Below, piece by piece: positions 15,634 through 24,439 of a DNA stretch of 48,149 bases. Where the stretch lies: NCBI GenBank assembly GCA_900754115.1, contig CAAEBM010000021.1:1-48149 (forward strand). The letters run 5' to 3'. The position numbers and the translations under genes were made by a program. The notes beneath the pieces were generated by a model. The model did not search any database. It had not been told where the DNA came from and saw only the letters and a program-made list of their open reading frames with translations. Source of the stretch: Bacilli bacterium. Lineage in GTDB: Bacteria; Bacillota_I; Bacilli_A; RFN20; CAG-631. Positions within the stretch are counted from its first letter, which is position 1, and each line of letters begins with the position of its first letter.

Positions 15634-17745
15634 TTATTCTTGAATTAATACACATTGATCATTTTCATAATCTAAAGTGTATTGTTTTTTTGGTTCTAAA
15701 TCATTTTGTATAATTGAATGAGCTAAAAAGGTTTCAATATTTTTTTGAATAAACCGTTTAATAGGACGAGCTCCAAATTCATAATTAAATGATTGTTCAA
15801 TAATATATTCTTTAATACGGTCACTAAATTGAACTTCAATTTCATTTTCGGCAAGTCTTTGTTTTAAATCATCAAGCATTTTTTCTACAATTTTAATTTG
15901 AACATCTTTATGTAGAGGATGGAATGTAATGATTTCATCGATACGATTTAAAAACTCTGGTTTAAAAGTTTGATGTAATAATTGGTTGACTTTTTGTATT
16001 GCATCATTGCTTTCTTCTAATAAGTATTCACTACCCAAATTAGAAGTCATAATAATAATTGTATTTTTAAAATCCACAGTTCTTCCTTGGGAATCTGTAA
16101 TTCGACCATCATCTAATATTTGGAGGAGAAGATTAAATACTTCTGGATGGGCTTTTTCAATTTCGTCGAATAAAACAATAGAATAAGGATTTCGACGAAT
16201 GGCTTCCGTTAATTGTCCTCCTTCATCATAACCGACATATCCAGGAGGAGCACCAATTAAACGAGAAACAGAGTGACGTTCCATATATTCGGACATATCA
16301 ATTCTTACAATATGACTTTCACTATCAAACAAAGTTTCAGCTAAGCTTTTTGCAACTTCTGTTTTTCCAACGCCAGTAGGGCCTAAAAAAAGGAAGGAAC
16401 CAATAGGTTTGTTTTGATCTTTAATTCCGGCTCTTTGGCGAATAATCGCATCACTGACTAATTGTAACGCTTCATCTTGTCCAATGACTCTTTTTTGTAA
16501 TGTTTCTTTCAAATTTAAGAGTTTTTCACGGTCTCCTTTGACAAGTTTTGCTACAGGAATGTGTGTCCATTTAGAAATCACTTCTGCCACGTTATTTTCA
16601 TCGACGACTTCGCTCAAAATGCGATCTTTTGATGAGCGTTCTTGATTTAATTCTGCTTCTAATTTTGGAATAATACTATATTGTAATTCTCCGGCACGAG
16701 CATAATTTCCTTGATTAAAAGTAGTTTCTAATTCAAAGCGAGCTTTTTCTAAATCTTCTTTTAATTTTTTTGTATGACTGATTTCATCTTTTTCTTGTTG
16801 CCATCTAGATTTTAAATCTGATTCTTGTTTTTTTAAATCTTCTAATTCTTCAACAATCTTTTCTAATCTTGCTTTGCTTAACGAATCTTTTTCTTTGACT
16901 AAAACAGTTTTTTCAATTTCTAATTGAGTAATTTTTCTTGAAATTTCATCTAATTCTGTAGGCATAGAATCCATTTGAATTCGAATAGAAGCACAAGCTT
17001 CGTCAATCAAATCAATCGCTTTATCAGGTAAAAAACGATCAGTAATATAACGATTGGATAAAACTGCTGCACTGACTAGTGCATTATCAGTAATTTTTAC
17101 CCCGTGGAATGTTTCGAATCGTTCTTTTAAACCTCTAAGAATACTGATAGTATCTTCAACTGTTGGTTCATTAATTTTAACTTTTTGGAATCGTCTTTCT
17201 AGTGCAGCATCTTTTTCTATGTAATTTCGATATTCATTTAAAGTTGTTGCACCAATACAGTGCAATTCTCCTCTAGCAAGCATAGGTTTTAACATATTTC
17301 CAGCATCTAATGCACCTTCTGCTTTTCCAGCTCCAACTATCAAATGGATTTCATCAATAAACATGATGATTTTTCCTTCGGATTCTTTTACTTTATTTAA
17401 AACAGCTTTTAAACGATCTTCAAATTCACCACGAAATTTTGCTCCTGCTACAAGGGCACCCATGTCCAGTTCGTAAATAATTTTTCCTTTTAAGCCTTGA
17501 GGAACGTCTTCTTTTACGATTCTAGTAGCCAAACCTTCTATAATGGCTGTTTTCCCAACTCCTGGTTCTCCAATTAAGACAGGATTGTTTTTTGTTTTAC
17601 GAGATAAAATTTTAATAATTTCACGAATTTCTTCATCTCGTCCGATTACAGGGTCAATCTTCCCTTTTTTCACTTCTTCAATAATATTTCTACCAAATTT
17701 TTCTAAAACATTTGGGTCTTTTGAATAATCTTGCATCATATCCAT
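15634..17745 (-). CDS. clpB: ClpB-type disaggregase lacking the N-terminal domain
   Basis: This AAA+ unfoldase of 703 residues works with DnaK to dissolve protein aggregates. NBD1 has Walker A GEPGVGKT (59-66) and IDEIHLIVGAGKAEGALDAGNMLKP. A charged coiled-coil middle domain lies at about 270-390. NBD2 has GPTGVGKTE (about 452) and DEIEKAHPEVFN. It starts at DPNVLEKFGRN, so the usual N-terminal domain of about 140 residues is absent. I chose the ATG at 17745 because AAGAGGTG lies 6 nt upstream; the GTG at 17754 is part of that site. Two CIRCE operators flank its promoter, so HrcA control is expected. Confidence 0.93.
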   Translation of the reverse strand: MDMMQDYSKDPNVLEKFGRNIIEEVKKGKIDPVIGRDEEIREIIKILSRKTKNNPVLIGEPGVGKTAIIEGLATRIVKEDVPQGLKGKIIYELDMGALVAGAKFRGEFEDRLKAVLNKVKESEGKIIMFIDEIHLIVGAGKAEGALDAGNMLKPMLARGELHCIGATTLNEYRNYIEKDAALERRFQKVKINEPTVEDTISILRGLKERFETFHGVKITDNALVSAAVLSNRYITDRFLPDKAIDLIDEACASIRIQMDSMPTELDEISRKITQLEIEKTVLVKEKDSLSKARLEKIVEELEDLKKQESDLKSRWQQEKDEISHTKKLKEDLEKARFELETTFNQGNYARAGELQYSIIPKLEAELNQERSSKDRILSEVVDENNVAEVISKWTHIPVAKLVKGDREKLLNLKETLQKRVIGQDEALQLVSDAIIRQRAGIKDQNKPIGSFLFLGPTGVGKTEVAKSLAETLFDSESHIVRIDMSEYMERHSVSRLIGAPPGYVGYDEGGQLTEAIRRNPYSIVLFDEIEKAHPEVFNLLLQILDDGRITDSQGRTVDFKNTIIIMTSNLGSEYLLEESNDAIQKVNQLLHQTFKPEFLNRIDEIITFHPLHKDVQIKIVEKMLDDLKQRLAENEIEVQFSDRIKEYIIEQSFNYEFGARPIKRFIQKNIETFLAHSIIQNDLEPKKQYTLDYENDQCVLIQE

Positions 17746-17757
17746 AAATATCACCTC

Positions 17758-17784
17758 TTAGCACTCATTATATTCAAGTGCTAA
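17758..17784 (-). promoter_or_regulatory. CIRCE operator 1 (HrcA)
   Basis: TTAGCACTC, 9 nt, AAGTGCTAA: 17 of the 18 consensus arm positions match. It lies between the -10 box and the clpB start. Confidence 0.9.
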
Positions 17785-17788
17785 TTAT

Positions 17789-17816
17789 ATTATACCTCGT
17801 TTTTTAGCAATGTCAA
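17789..17816 (-). promoter_or_regulatory. clpB promoter
   Basis: Minus-strand TTGACA (17811-17816), 16-nt spacer and TATAAT (17789-17794). The -35 box lies in the spacer of CIRCE 2. Confidence 0.85.
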
Positions 17817-17830
17817 CACAAGAGTGCTAA
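17804..17830 (-). promoter_or_regulatory. CIRCE operator 2 (HrcA)
   Basis: TTAGCAATG, 9 nt, GAGTGCTAA. One arm is exact and the other has its last three bases changed. It overlaps the clpB -35 box. Confidence 0.8.
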
Positions 17831-17894
17831 AAAATATGTTTTTTTTTATTTACAAATGAAAAAGAAATGTGTATAATAAAATACGCCCATTGAT

Positions 17895-17971
17895 GGCGGA
17901 TGTGGTGAAGTGGCTAACACATCTGGCTGTGAACCAGACATTCGTGGGTTCGATCCCCATCATCCGCCCCA
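17895..17971 (+). tRNA. tRNA-His(GTG)
   Basis: The anticodon loop CTGTGAA gives GTG. The acceptor stem GCGGATG/CATCCGC is preceded by an encoded G-1 opposite C73, the His hallmark. The T-arm is GTGGG TTCGATC CCCAT and CCA is encoded. It is divergent from clpB. Confidence 0.93.
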
Positions 17972-17979
17972 TTTAAAGC

Positions 17980-18028
17980 ATACGAAAAGGCTATTTTGCC
18001 TTTAAAGTCCTAAATTTAGGGCTTTTTT
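17980..18028 (+). terminator. tRNA-His terminator cassette
   Basis: Two hairpins in a row: AAAGGC / GCCTTT, then AAGTCCTAAA / TTTAGGGCTT with a T6 run. The first hairpin, AAAAGGCTATTTTGCCTTT, recurs exactly after tRNA-Pro and the tmRNA. Confidence 0.7.
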
Positions 18029-18070
18029 ATATTTATAAAATGCTTTTTGACTAGTTTTGGGCATAAAATT

Positions 18071-18237
18071 TTATAAATTATATAGTTTATTTGCATTTGT
18101 TATATTTTGAATCTTTTCCCTATAAGATATTTTTAACATTTCATCAATTATAGTTTGTCTAAATGACATTAAATCATCTCTTTTATCCAGGATCTTTGTT
18201 TTGAAAATATAAATCTAGCCATTTTGCACAATTATTA
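18071..18237 (-). pseudogene. remnant of an unrecognised gene
   Basis: Directly after the fic stop, the minus strand reads as protein in two frames that join smoothly: NNCAKWLDLYFQNKDPG in one, then DKRDDLMSFRQTIIDEMLKISYREK and NITNANKLYNL ending at a stop at 18071-18073. The pattern of a coherent C-terminus split by a frameshift suggests a gene fragment. I do not recognise the family. Confidence 0.35.
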
Positions 18238-19161
18238 TAGTAATTTTAAATATTTTTTCAAAATTTCTATCTCTAACTTAGTTATTAATTTAATAAAATC
18301 TGTATAATTGCTAGTTGTATGAGCTTTATCTAATGCCTCATAATACTCTAATTTATCTTCTTTTTTAATTATTACTGGGTTATATCCGTGATTCATTAAA
18401 TCTAAATTCATAAGCAACCTTGAAGTTCTACCATTGCCGTCCACAAAAGGATGAATTTTAACCAATTCCCCATGTAATAGAGCAGCATGGATAATTGAAT
18501 GGTACTTTTTCCAATTTTCATAATTCAAAATTAACTTTTCCATTAATTCTGGAACTTTTATATAATCAGGAGGAATATGAGTAGCACCCTTTATAGTAAC
18601 ATTCTCTCTTCTATATCTTCCTGCATTTTCATCATTTATATCTTTTAAAACTAATTGATGAATACTTTTGATATTCCACTCAGTAATTGGGTTGTTTTCT
18701 TTTACTAAATCATTTAAATACAAAATAGCCTTTTCATGGTTAATAGCCTCTAAATGCTCTCTTATCGTTTTCCCACCAACTGTAATTCCTTCTAACACTA
18801 TTTGTGTTTCACGTAATGTCAAAGTATTACCTTCTATACCATTACTATTGTATGTCCATTCAAGATTAATTGATTCTTCTAACGATCTTAAAGTTTCTTT
18901 TGGAATTGGTCTTTTTCTATCTAATTCTTTCTTTAATTCATCTACTTCATCAAAAAAATTATCTGGTAGTTCAATAATAAAATCACTATTGTTTGGTTTT
19001 AAAATTCTTTTATCAACAGGTTTTATAGCATCAATAGGAATATTCCAAGTATTTCCATTTTTAACAGCTCCTTCAATTCTACCATCTTGTAATAGTTGCC
19101 TTATTCGTCTTTCACTTATATTCCATTTTTTTACAGCTTCTTTAGTAGTCATAAATTTCAT
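18235..19161 (-). CDS. Fic-domain protein with N-terminal winged-helix DNA-binding domain
   Basis: This protein has 308 residues. Residues 1-50 resemble an excisionase/MerR-type winged HTH (TTKEAVKKWNISERRIRQLLQDGRI). A Fic/DUF4172-like N-terminal helix bundle follows, then the Fic core with HPFVDGNGRTSRLL (catalytic His237). Fic enzymes usually transfer AMP from ATP to target proteins. The inhibitory helix motif SNGIEGN (106-112, Glu110) lies in the same chain, so the enzyme should be self-inhibited (class II). The ATG is preceded by AGAGGTG. It is a single-gene unit flanked by broken gene fragments and a terminator, in what looks like an accessory islet. DNA binding suggests autoregulation. 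Confidence 0.88.
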   Translation of the reverse strand: MKFMTTKEAVKKWNISERRIRQLLQDGRIEGAVKNGNTWNIPIDAIKPVDKRILKPNNSDFIIELPDNFFDEVDELKKELDRKRPIPKETLRSLEESINLEWTYNSNGIEGNTLTLRETQIVLEGITVGGKTIREHLEAINHEKAILYLNDLVKENNPITEWNIKSIHQLVLKDINDENAGRYRRENVTIKGATHIPPDYIKVPELMEKLILNYENWKKYHSIIHAALLHGELVKIHPFVDGNGRTSRLLMNLDLMNHGYNPVIIKKEDKLEYYEALDKAHTTSNYTDFIKLITKLEIEILKKYLKLL

Positions 19162-19182
19162 AATAATGCACCTCTATGTAAT

Positions 19183-19211
19183 ATTATACCGTTGTCGGTA
19201 GTTTTAGTCAA
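19183..19211 (-). promoter_or_regulatory. fic promoter with internal dyad
   Basis: Minus-strand TTGACT (19206-19211), 17-nt spacer, TATAAT (19183-19188). A perfect dyad TACCG-TTGT-CGGTA (19187-19200) lies in the spacer and touches the -10 box. It is a likely operator, perhaps for the Fic protein's own HTH domain. Confidence 0.65.
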
Positions 19212-19265
19212 TGATATAAGACTAAATTTCATTCGTATTTTATAATTTTATCAATGACATTTGAT

Positions 19266-19400
19266 TTAATCGTTTTTTCGAATTTTTTGCTTGCCTCTTT
19301 TACTGATAGATACATAATAGTTTTCTGTAGCTTCTATTTTACTATGTCTTAAAATATCAGCGACATCTCTTATTTTTATTCCATTTCTTAAAAATCATGG
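19266..19400 (-). pseudogene. C-terminal fragment of a tyrosine recombinase
   Basis: The minus strand encodes FLRNGIKIRDVADILRHSKIEATENYYVSISKRGKQ and stops at 19266-19268. RDVADILRHSKIEATENYY matches the last helices of phage-type integrases, including the nucleophile Tyr and the LxHSxIExTxxYY pattern. Nothing of the N-terminal domains is left. It marks past integration events beside tRNA-His. Confidence 0.6.
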
Positions 19401-19428
19401 AGCGTATTTCCCATCTATTTTTCCAAAA

Positions 19429-19602
19429 ATGGAAAGGTTAGAATTAAAGTTATGTAATTCAAAAAAATATTATTTAATTAGAGCTTCAGATATTATTGAT
19501 AACTATTTTTATTATCAAGCAATAAAAAATAATGAAAATCTTTCTAAAGGAAAAATACATTTGTTATTCAATTTCCAAAACAAAAAAGGCTGTAAAACCT
19601 AA
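19429..19602 (+). CDS. small hypothetical ORF, doubtful
   Basis: This frame of 57 codons (MERLELKLCNSKKYYLIRAS..., ending QNKKGCKT) has AT-rich but protein-like composition. It has no convincing ribosome binding site, and its end overlaps a terminator. It may be the remnant of a longer gene in the islet. Confidence 0.2.
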   Translation: MERLELKLCNSKKYYLIRASDIIDNYFYYQAIKNNENLSKGKIHLLFNFQNKKGCKT

Positions 19603-19636
19603 GATTTGAAAAATCTATGGATTTAACAGTCTTTTT
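19584..19636. terminator. bidirectional terminator
   Basis: AAAAAGGCTGT pairs with ACAGTCTTTTT (one G-T), with an inner stem AGATTT / AAATCT. T-runs occur on both strands. It probably ends the cotransporter transcript from the right. Confidence 0.65.
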
Positions 19637-19729
19637 ATTTTGCATATTTATAATAAATTTTAGTTTTTTGGTTAACGGCCTTACTTTAATTTTAGAAGTT
19701 TTTTATTAACCTTTTGTAACGGAATTTTT

Positions 19730-21370
19730 TTAAAGTTTCACAAATAAATTCGCCATTGTATTTGCAATATAATCTAAATGATCTCCTGCTCTTTCTAAAT
19801 TAGATATTAAATTGATAAAAATACCACTGCTTTGAGGTTTACATTTTCCTTCTTCTAAACGTTTGATATGACTATTGATTAACTGATTTCGCATATTATC
19901 AATTTCATCCTCTAAACTTTTTACATTATCTAATAAACTATAATCAGCATCTAACATAATCTTTTTTACATTAGCAAATTGCTCTTTTAACATTTGTTGA
20001 AGTTTTTTAATGGATTCGTAAACAGAATCTGAAAATTCAATATTATTATTGATAGCCGAACGTGTGTATTTTAGCATATTGTCTGCTATTTCTGCTTCAC
20101 GAATGAAGTCATTTAAACTGTGATGAAGAGCAGAAATAGTTTTTTCATCCTCCATTGTCACATCTTGAGCAGAGACTTTAACTAAAAAAGTAATAATTTC
20201 TCGATTGATGATTTCAATATCCGATATTTTTTCTTTTATTTCTTCTTCTGAAAGAATGTTTCTATCGATAAATTTTGTAATAGCTAAATCTAAAGTATTC
20301 ATTGCTAGTTCGCCAAGTAACACAGTTTCTTTAATGGCTTGATTAATTGCAATTCCAGGAGTGAGAATAAAACGTTCATCAAGATAGGATGTCTTTTTAA
20401 CTTCTTTTTTATCTTTAATAATCCATTCGGAAAGTTTTACAAAAAATTGAACAAATCCAATGAAAAGAATAGTGCACACTACATTAAACAAAGTATGGAA
20501 CATTGCAATTTGAGTGGCTGGCGAATGAAACCATTTTTGAAGAGTATCAACCATAAAATCTTTCCAGATTAATAAGATAATAATGAAGATGATGCTACCA
20601 AAAACGTTAAATAGTAAATGGATTAAACTTGCCCGCTTGGCATTAACAGAAGCTCCAATGGATGAAATTAAAGCCGTCACACAAGTGCCGATATTGGTGC
20701 CCAAAACGACAAATAAAACTGCATTAGGGTCTTTTCCAATTGTAATTCCTACACTAACAATAGAAATTAAAATCGTTGTTACAGCTGACGAACTTTGAAC
20801 AATTGCTGTAATTCCCGCACCTATCAAAACTAATAAAAAAGGATTATTTACACTTTGCAAAATTTGAATTATTTTATCCGATTCTTTCATCATTTCCATG
20901 GATCCAGACATGATTTCAAGAGAAATAAATACAAGTCCTAATCCAGCCAAGGCTAAACCTATTGTTTTAGTTTTATCTTTTTTTCCTAACATATTCATAA
21001 AGATACCAATAAAAGTGAGAATGACGACATAAGCAACAATATCAAAACTTTGCAAGGCTACAATTTGAGCAGTAATAGTTGTTCCAATATTGGCTCCCAT
21101 AATCATTGTGGTGGCTTGAAATAAATTCATCACTCCAGCATTTACAAATCCCACAATCATAACAGTAGTAGCACTAGAACTTTGAATAATAGCCGTAACC
21201 AATGCCCCTATTCCAACGCCTATAAAACGATTTTTAGAAGTTTTATTAAAGAGACGTTTTAAACCAGCACTGGCTAATTTTTCAATACTTTCTGACAACA
21301 CCTTAAATCCTAAAAGAAAAGCCCCTATTCCACCTAATAATTCAATAATCGCTAAAATAATATTTTTCAT
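19730..21370 (-). CDS. Na+/phosphate cotransporter with PhoU-like C-terminal domain
   Basis: This 546-residue inner-membrane protein of the NptA/YjbB (Na/Pi cotransporter II) type has about eight or nine membrane segments in residues 1-320. The two inverted-repeat transport signatures are QSSSATT (from 63) and QSSSAVTT (about 193), each followed by GANIGTT or GTNIGT. Residues about 345-546 form a helical PhoU-like domain with acidic residues. It moves phosphate with sodium. The ATG follows AGAGGTATTTTACGT. It stands alone; no pho operator is recognised. Confidence 0.9.
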   Translation of the reverse strand: MKNIILAIIELLGGIGAFLLGFKVLSESIEKLASAGLKRLFNKTSKNRFIGVGIGALVTAIIQSSSATTVMIVGFVNAGVMNLFQATTMIMGANIGTTITAQIVALQSFDIVAYVVILTFIGIFMNMLGKKDKTKTIGLALAGLGLVFISLEIMSGSMEMMKESDKIIQILQSVNNPFLLVLIGAGITAIVQSSSAVTTILISIVSVGITIGKDPNAVLFVVLGTNIGTCVTALISSIGASVNAKRASLIHLLFNVFGSIIFIIILLIWKDFMVDTLQKWFHSPATQIAMFHTLFNVVCTILFIGFVQFFVKLSEWIIKDKKEVKKTSYLDERFILTPGIAINQAIKETVLLGELAMNTLDLAITKFIDRNILSEEEIKEKISDIEIINREIITFLVKVSAQDVTMEDEKTISALHHSLNDFIREAEIADNMLKYTRSAINNNIEFSDSVYESIKKLQQMLKEQFANVKKIMLDADYSLLDNVKSLEDEIDNMRNQLINSHIKRLEEGKCKPQSSGIFINLISNLERAGDHLDYIANTMANLFVKL

Positions 21371-21567
21371 ACGTAAAATACCTCTTTAGTTTTTTTGTGT
21401 TTTGCTTTTTTAACATATTCTTTAATATTGTATCATAAGTTTTATATTTTGAATATTCCTTTAAATGAAATGATTCATTTTTCAATATTATTTAATGAAA
21501 AATAAATCATTGAAAGAAATAAATTAAATTGTTAAGATAATATCAATAAAAAAGGAGAATAACACCG

Positions 21568-22125
21568 ATGAATCAAGAAATTGATGTTTCAAAAGTTGTT
21601 TTAAAAACAAAAAGACTAACTTTAAGATCATGGGATATAAAAGACTTAGATGATTTTTATGAATATGCAAAGGAAGATATAGGTCAAATGACCACTTGGT
21701 TACCCCATCAAAACAAAGAAGAAACATCTAAAATTTTAAAAAAATTTATTGAAGACAAAAAGACTTTTGCATTAGAATACGAAAACAAAGTCATTGGATC
21801 ATTGGGCATAGAAAGATATAATGAACAAGAATTACCTGAATTTAACGCTTTAAAAGGAAGAGAACTAGGATTTGTATTATCAAAAAAATATTGGGGAAGG
21901 GGATTAATGCCTGAAGCAGTTTTGGCAGTAATCCAATATTTATTTGAAGATGTAAAACTTGATTTCATTATTTGTGAACATTTTTTAGATAATATACAAT
22001 CTTGTAGAGTGCAAGAAAAATGTGGTTTTGTTCATTTTAAATTAGGAAAATGCCAAACACATTATGGAGCAACAAAAGACACCTGGATTTCTGTTTTATA
22101 TAATATCAATAAGAATTCCTATTAA
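21568..22125 (+). CDS. GNAT acetyltransferase (RimJ/RimL type)
   Basis: This protein has 185 residues. TKRLTLRSWDIKDLDDFYEYAKE opens the domain, then IGSLGIERYN, ELGFVLSKKYWGRGLMPEAVLAVIQYLF (acetyl-CoA binding, the KYWGRGLMPEA pyrophosphate loop) and ENIQSCRVQEKCGF-like DNIQSCRVQEKCGFVHF. The family acetylates N-terminal or side-chain amines of proteins or small molecules; the substrate is unknown. The ATG is preceded by AAAGGAG. It lies immediately upstream of tRNA-Pro. Confidence 0.88.
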   Translation: MNQEIDVSKVVLKTKRLTLRSWDIKDLDDFYEYAKEDIGQMTTWLPHQNKEETSKILKKFIEDKKTFALEYENKVIGSLGIERYNEQELPEFNALKGRELGFVLSKKYWGRGLMPEAVLAVIQYLFEDVKLDFIICEHFLDNIQSCRVQEKCGFVHFKLGKCQTHYGATKDTWISVLYNINKNSY

Positions 22126-22168
22126 AAGTATTTTCTTCAAATAATAAATATGATATAATAATAGCAAT

Positions 22169-22241
<73 letters not shown>

Positions 22242-22245
<4 letters not shown>

Positions 22246-22315
22246 TGTAATAAAGCCTAAAAGGCTATTTTGCCTTTGGAACCCTAAAAAACGTAAGTAT
22301 TTTAGGGCTTTTTTA
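22242..22315 (+). terminator. tRNA-Pro terminator cassette, repeated after the tmRNA
   Basis: Two hairpins (AAAGGC/GCCTTT and CCCTAAAA/TTTTAGGG with a T6 run). The 74 nt from the CCA end onwards differ at only about four positions from 48063-48136 behind the tmRNA, well beyond what termination alone requires. Confidence 0.8.
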
Positions 22316-22488
22316 ATTATCGGAGTTGTCCAAAAATGGTCTAAAGTAGGATTCATAATCGAGGCTATATTTTTGCCTTTTTCTAGATTTAATAGGTTTT
22401 GAACTTTTAAAAGAATAAAAAAAGCAAATTAATAGTCTAATTTTAAAAAAAGTTGGATCAATACATTTTTAAAAGGAGATTTAAAAAG

Positions 22489-22965
22489 ATGGATAGAACT
22501 TATAAAAGAAACACGTATTTACCATTTTTATTTATTGCTATTTTATTAAATGTATGTGGAATAATCTTGTTTATTGTCGAAATGATATTGAAACAAGATT
22601 TATTTATCACTATTTTTAGTTTTGTATCTTTTCTTCTTATGAGTTTACCTCTTTTCTTTGGATGTTATGTTGAAAAGAAAAGTAAAATAGTAATAAAAGA
22701 TGATTGTGTACAATTTTATTTCCATGTTTCAACTAATCCCAAAATTAAATATAAAAATAAGACAGGATTATGTATTCCTTTTAATAATACTAAACAAATT
22801 TATAAAAAACTCCATCGTGGGGATTATATTTTATCTGTAGATACAAATTTTTATATTATTGTTCTTAATGATAACACCGAAATGAAATTCACGTTATTTT
22901 CTTTTGGAAAGAAAAATGAATCGGAAATTTATAAACTTTTAGATGAAAAAATCAATAAAAAATAA
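22489..22965 (+). CDS. hypothetical two-helix membrane protein
   Basis: This protein of 158 residues has two membrane segments (about residues 11-34 and 39-62), then a cytoplasmic beta-rich domain of about 95 residues (KKSKIVIKDDCVQFYF, GLCIPFNNTKQIYKKLHRGDYILSVDTN, NTEMKFTLFSF). The layout resembles small PH-like membrane proteins, but I do not recognise the family. I chose the ATG at 22489 because AAAAGGAG lies upstream; a TTG at 22453 would put that site inside the gene. It follows the tRNA-Pro terminator. Confidence 0.6.
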   Translation: MDRTYKRNTYLPFLFIAILLNVCGIILFIVEMILKQDLFITIFSFVSFLLMSLPLFFGCYVEKKSKIVIKDDCVQFYFHVSTNPKIKYKNKTGLCIPFNNTKQIYKKLHRGDYILSVDTNFYIIVLNDNTEMKFTLFSFGKKNESEIYKLLDEKINKK

Positions 22966-23039
22966 AAATTTACTCCATAGAATGCAAATTAAATATAAAA
23001 AATACCTTGCATAGAAGAGAAAAGAAAGAGTGAAGATAG

Positions 23040-23605
23040 ATGAATTTTAAAATTGTTTATTTACCAAAAGCCAAATGGAAAGGATTTAATCTGCCTATAG
23101 AATATATTTCCAATACCTATTATGATGTTGAGATTTTATCTCACTTAGAAGAATTAACCATCAATATCAAGAAAAAAAGTTTTTAAAACCAGTGCATCAT
23201 ACTCAAAAAGAATATGATTTTCCCGATAATTTATATGCTTCTTGGTGGAAAAAGGCAAAAGCTTATGGAGTTTTTAAAGAAAATCAACTCATTGCAGCAA
23301 TTGAACTTTGCCCTGAAAGTTGGTCTAATCGGTTATTGATTACGGAACTATGGGTGGATTCATCTTTTAGAAGACAAGGGATTGGTAGTTTATTGATTGA
23401 CTTTGCAAAGAATAAAACTTTAAAACACAATTATCGGGCTCTTTTATTAGAAACACAATCTTGTAATACAACAGCAGTTGATTTTTATTTCCATCAAGGA
23501 TTTATTTTATTTGGATTTGATCGTTGTTGTTATCAAAATGATGATGTAAAGCGAAAAGAAGTGCGTTTAAATTTAGGCTGGTTTAATCCACAATATCAAA
23601 AATAA
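23040..23605 (+). pseudogene. GNAT acetyltransferase, frameshifted in a poly-A tract
   Basis: The first frame reads MNFKIVYLPKAKWKGFNLP and ends at TAA just after KKKSF. The rest continues in another frame as KPVHHTQKEYDFPDNLYASW, IAAIELCPESWSNRLLITELWV, RRQGIGSLLIDFA (acetyl-CoA loop) and YFHQGFILFGFDRCCY. One extra A in the A7 run at 23172-23178 would join both parts into about 188 residues, matching a known GNAT family that starts MN.KI. The downstream part alone could start only at a GTG without a ribosome binding site. The gene is probably inactive, or switched by slippage. Confidence 0.75.
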
Positions 23606-23614
23606 ATCAAATAA

Positions 23615-23655
23615 AAAAAGATGAAAGAAACGATAAAAGTTTTTTTCATCTTTTT
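23615..23655. terminator. bidirectional terminator
   Basis: The 12-bp stem AAAAAGATGAAA / TTTCATCTTTTT lies between convergent genes. Confidence 0.7.
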
Positions 23656-23674
23656 ATATGTTTATTGTGATTTT

Positions 23675-24439
23675 TTATTCTAATTCATATTTTCTAGTTA
23701 ATAGATAATAAGATAAAAAGTAATATCCAACAATTAAGCCAATTGTTAAAACTAAACTAATAGAAGTAGAAAGAGTTGTAGGAGTATACATAAAAGATTC
23801 ATTTTTTCCAAATAAAATTAAGTTAATATTGTATAAAAAGGAAACAACACCTATATTCAAAATAATAAATACTCCTCCCCAAGTCTTTTTTTTGCTTTTA
23901 ATTAATTTTGTATTGACAATTGAATATGAAAACAAGTAAATCATAATGAATAAGAAAATTGAAAAAACACTATGGAAAAGATAAAGAATAGATAATGCAT
24001 CTAGGTCTGATTGTAAAAACCACAAAAATAATTGTTCAGAGCCAGTTAATGCTTTGGCTTCATAAGATGCAATAAGAATTCCTAAAAAAGAACAAAAACT
24101 TAAAAAAAGATACCAAATAAAAATCGTTAAACATTTAGAAATAATGATTTTATGATTGGAATAAGGCAAAGTAAAAGTTAAATAAGCCTCCCGTTCAAAT
24201 AATGTTTTTTGAATAATTCTAAAACTTTTTGATAAAAAACATACAAAAGTAGTTATTAAAATTATAACTAGAAAAGAAGTTAAAAGTCCCAAAAAACTAT
24301 TTATACTGCTTTGATTTTCAAATGAATAATTAATATTTAAAATGAAAGGAAAGATTATGAAACTAACCAATATAATTATTCCAAAAATGATAAAGTATTC
24401 CCAATTTCTTTTTAAATCGTGTTTTAATAATTTTAACAT
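23675..24439 (-). CDS. ABC transporter permease (ABC-2 type)
   Basis: This hydrophobic protein of 254 residues has about six membrane segments and begins MLKLLKHDLKRNWEYFIIFGIIILVS, typical of ABC-2 permeases that carry a short cytoplasmic start before the first helix. A FEREAYLTFTLPYSNHKIIISK segment, found in YtrC/YtrD-like and bacitracin-type exporters, forms the coupling region. It overlaps the upstream ATPase gene by 7 nt, so the two form one transporter. The substrate is unknown; no GntR regulator is adjacent, unlike in ytr operons. Confidence 0.82.
   Translation of the reverse strand: MLKLLKHDLKRNWEYFIIFGIIILVSFIIFPFILNINYSFENQSSINSFLGLLTSFLVIILITTFVCFLSKSFRIIQKTLFEREAYLTFTLPYSNHKIIISKCLTIFIWYLFLSFCSFLGILIASYEAKALTGSEQLFLWFLQSDLDALSILYLFHSVFSIFLFIMIYLFSYSIVNTKLIKSKKKTWGGVFIILNIGVVSFLYNINLILFGKNESFMYTPTTLSTSISLVLTIGLIVGYYFLSYYLLTRKYELE

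Noticed and set aside
18668..19201. Plus-strand ORF of 177 codons
   Set aside because: It is antisense to fic and its promoter; the fic frame carries the conserved Fic motifs.
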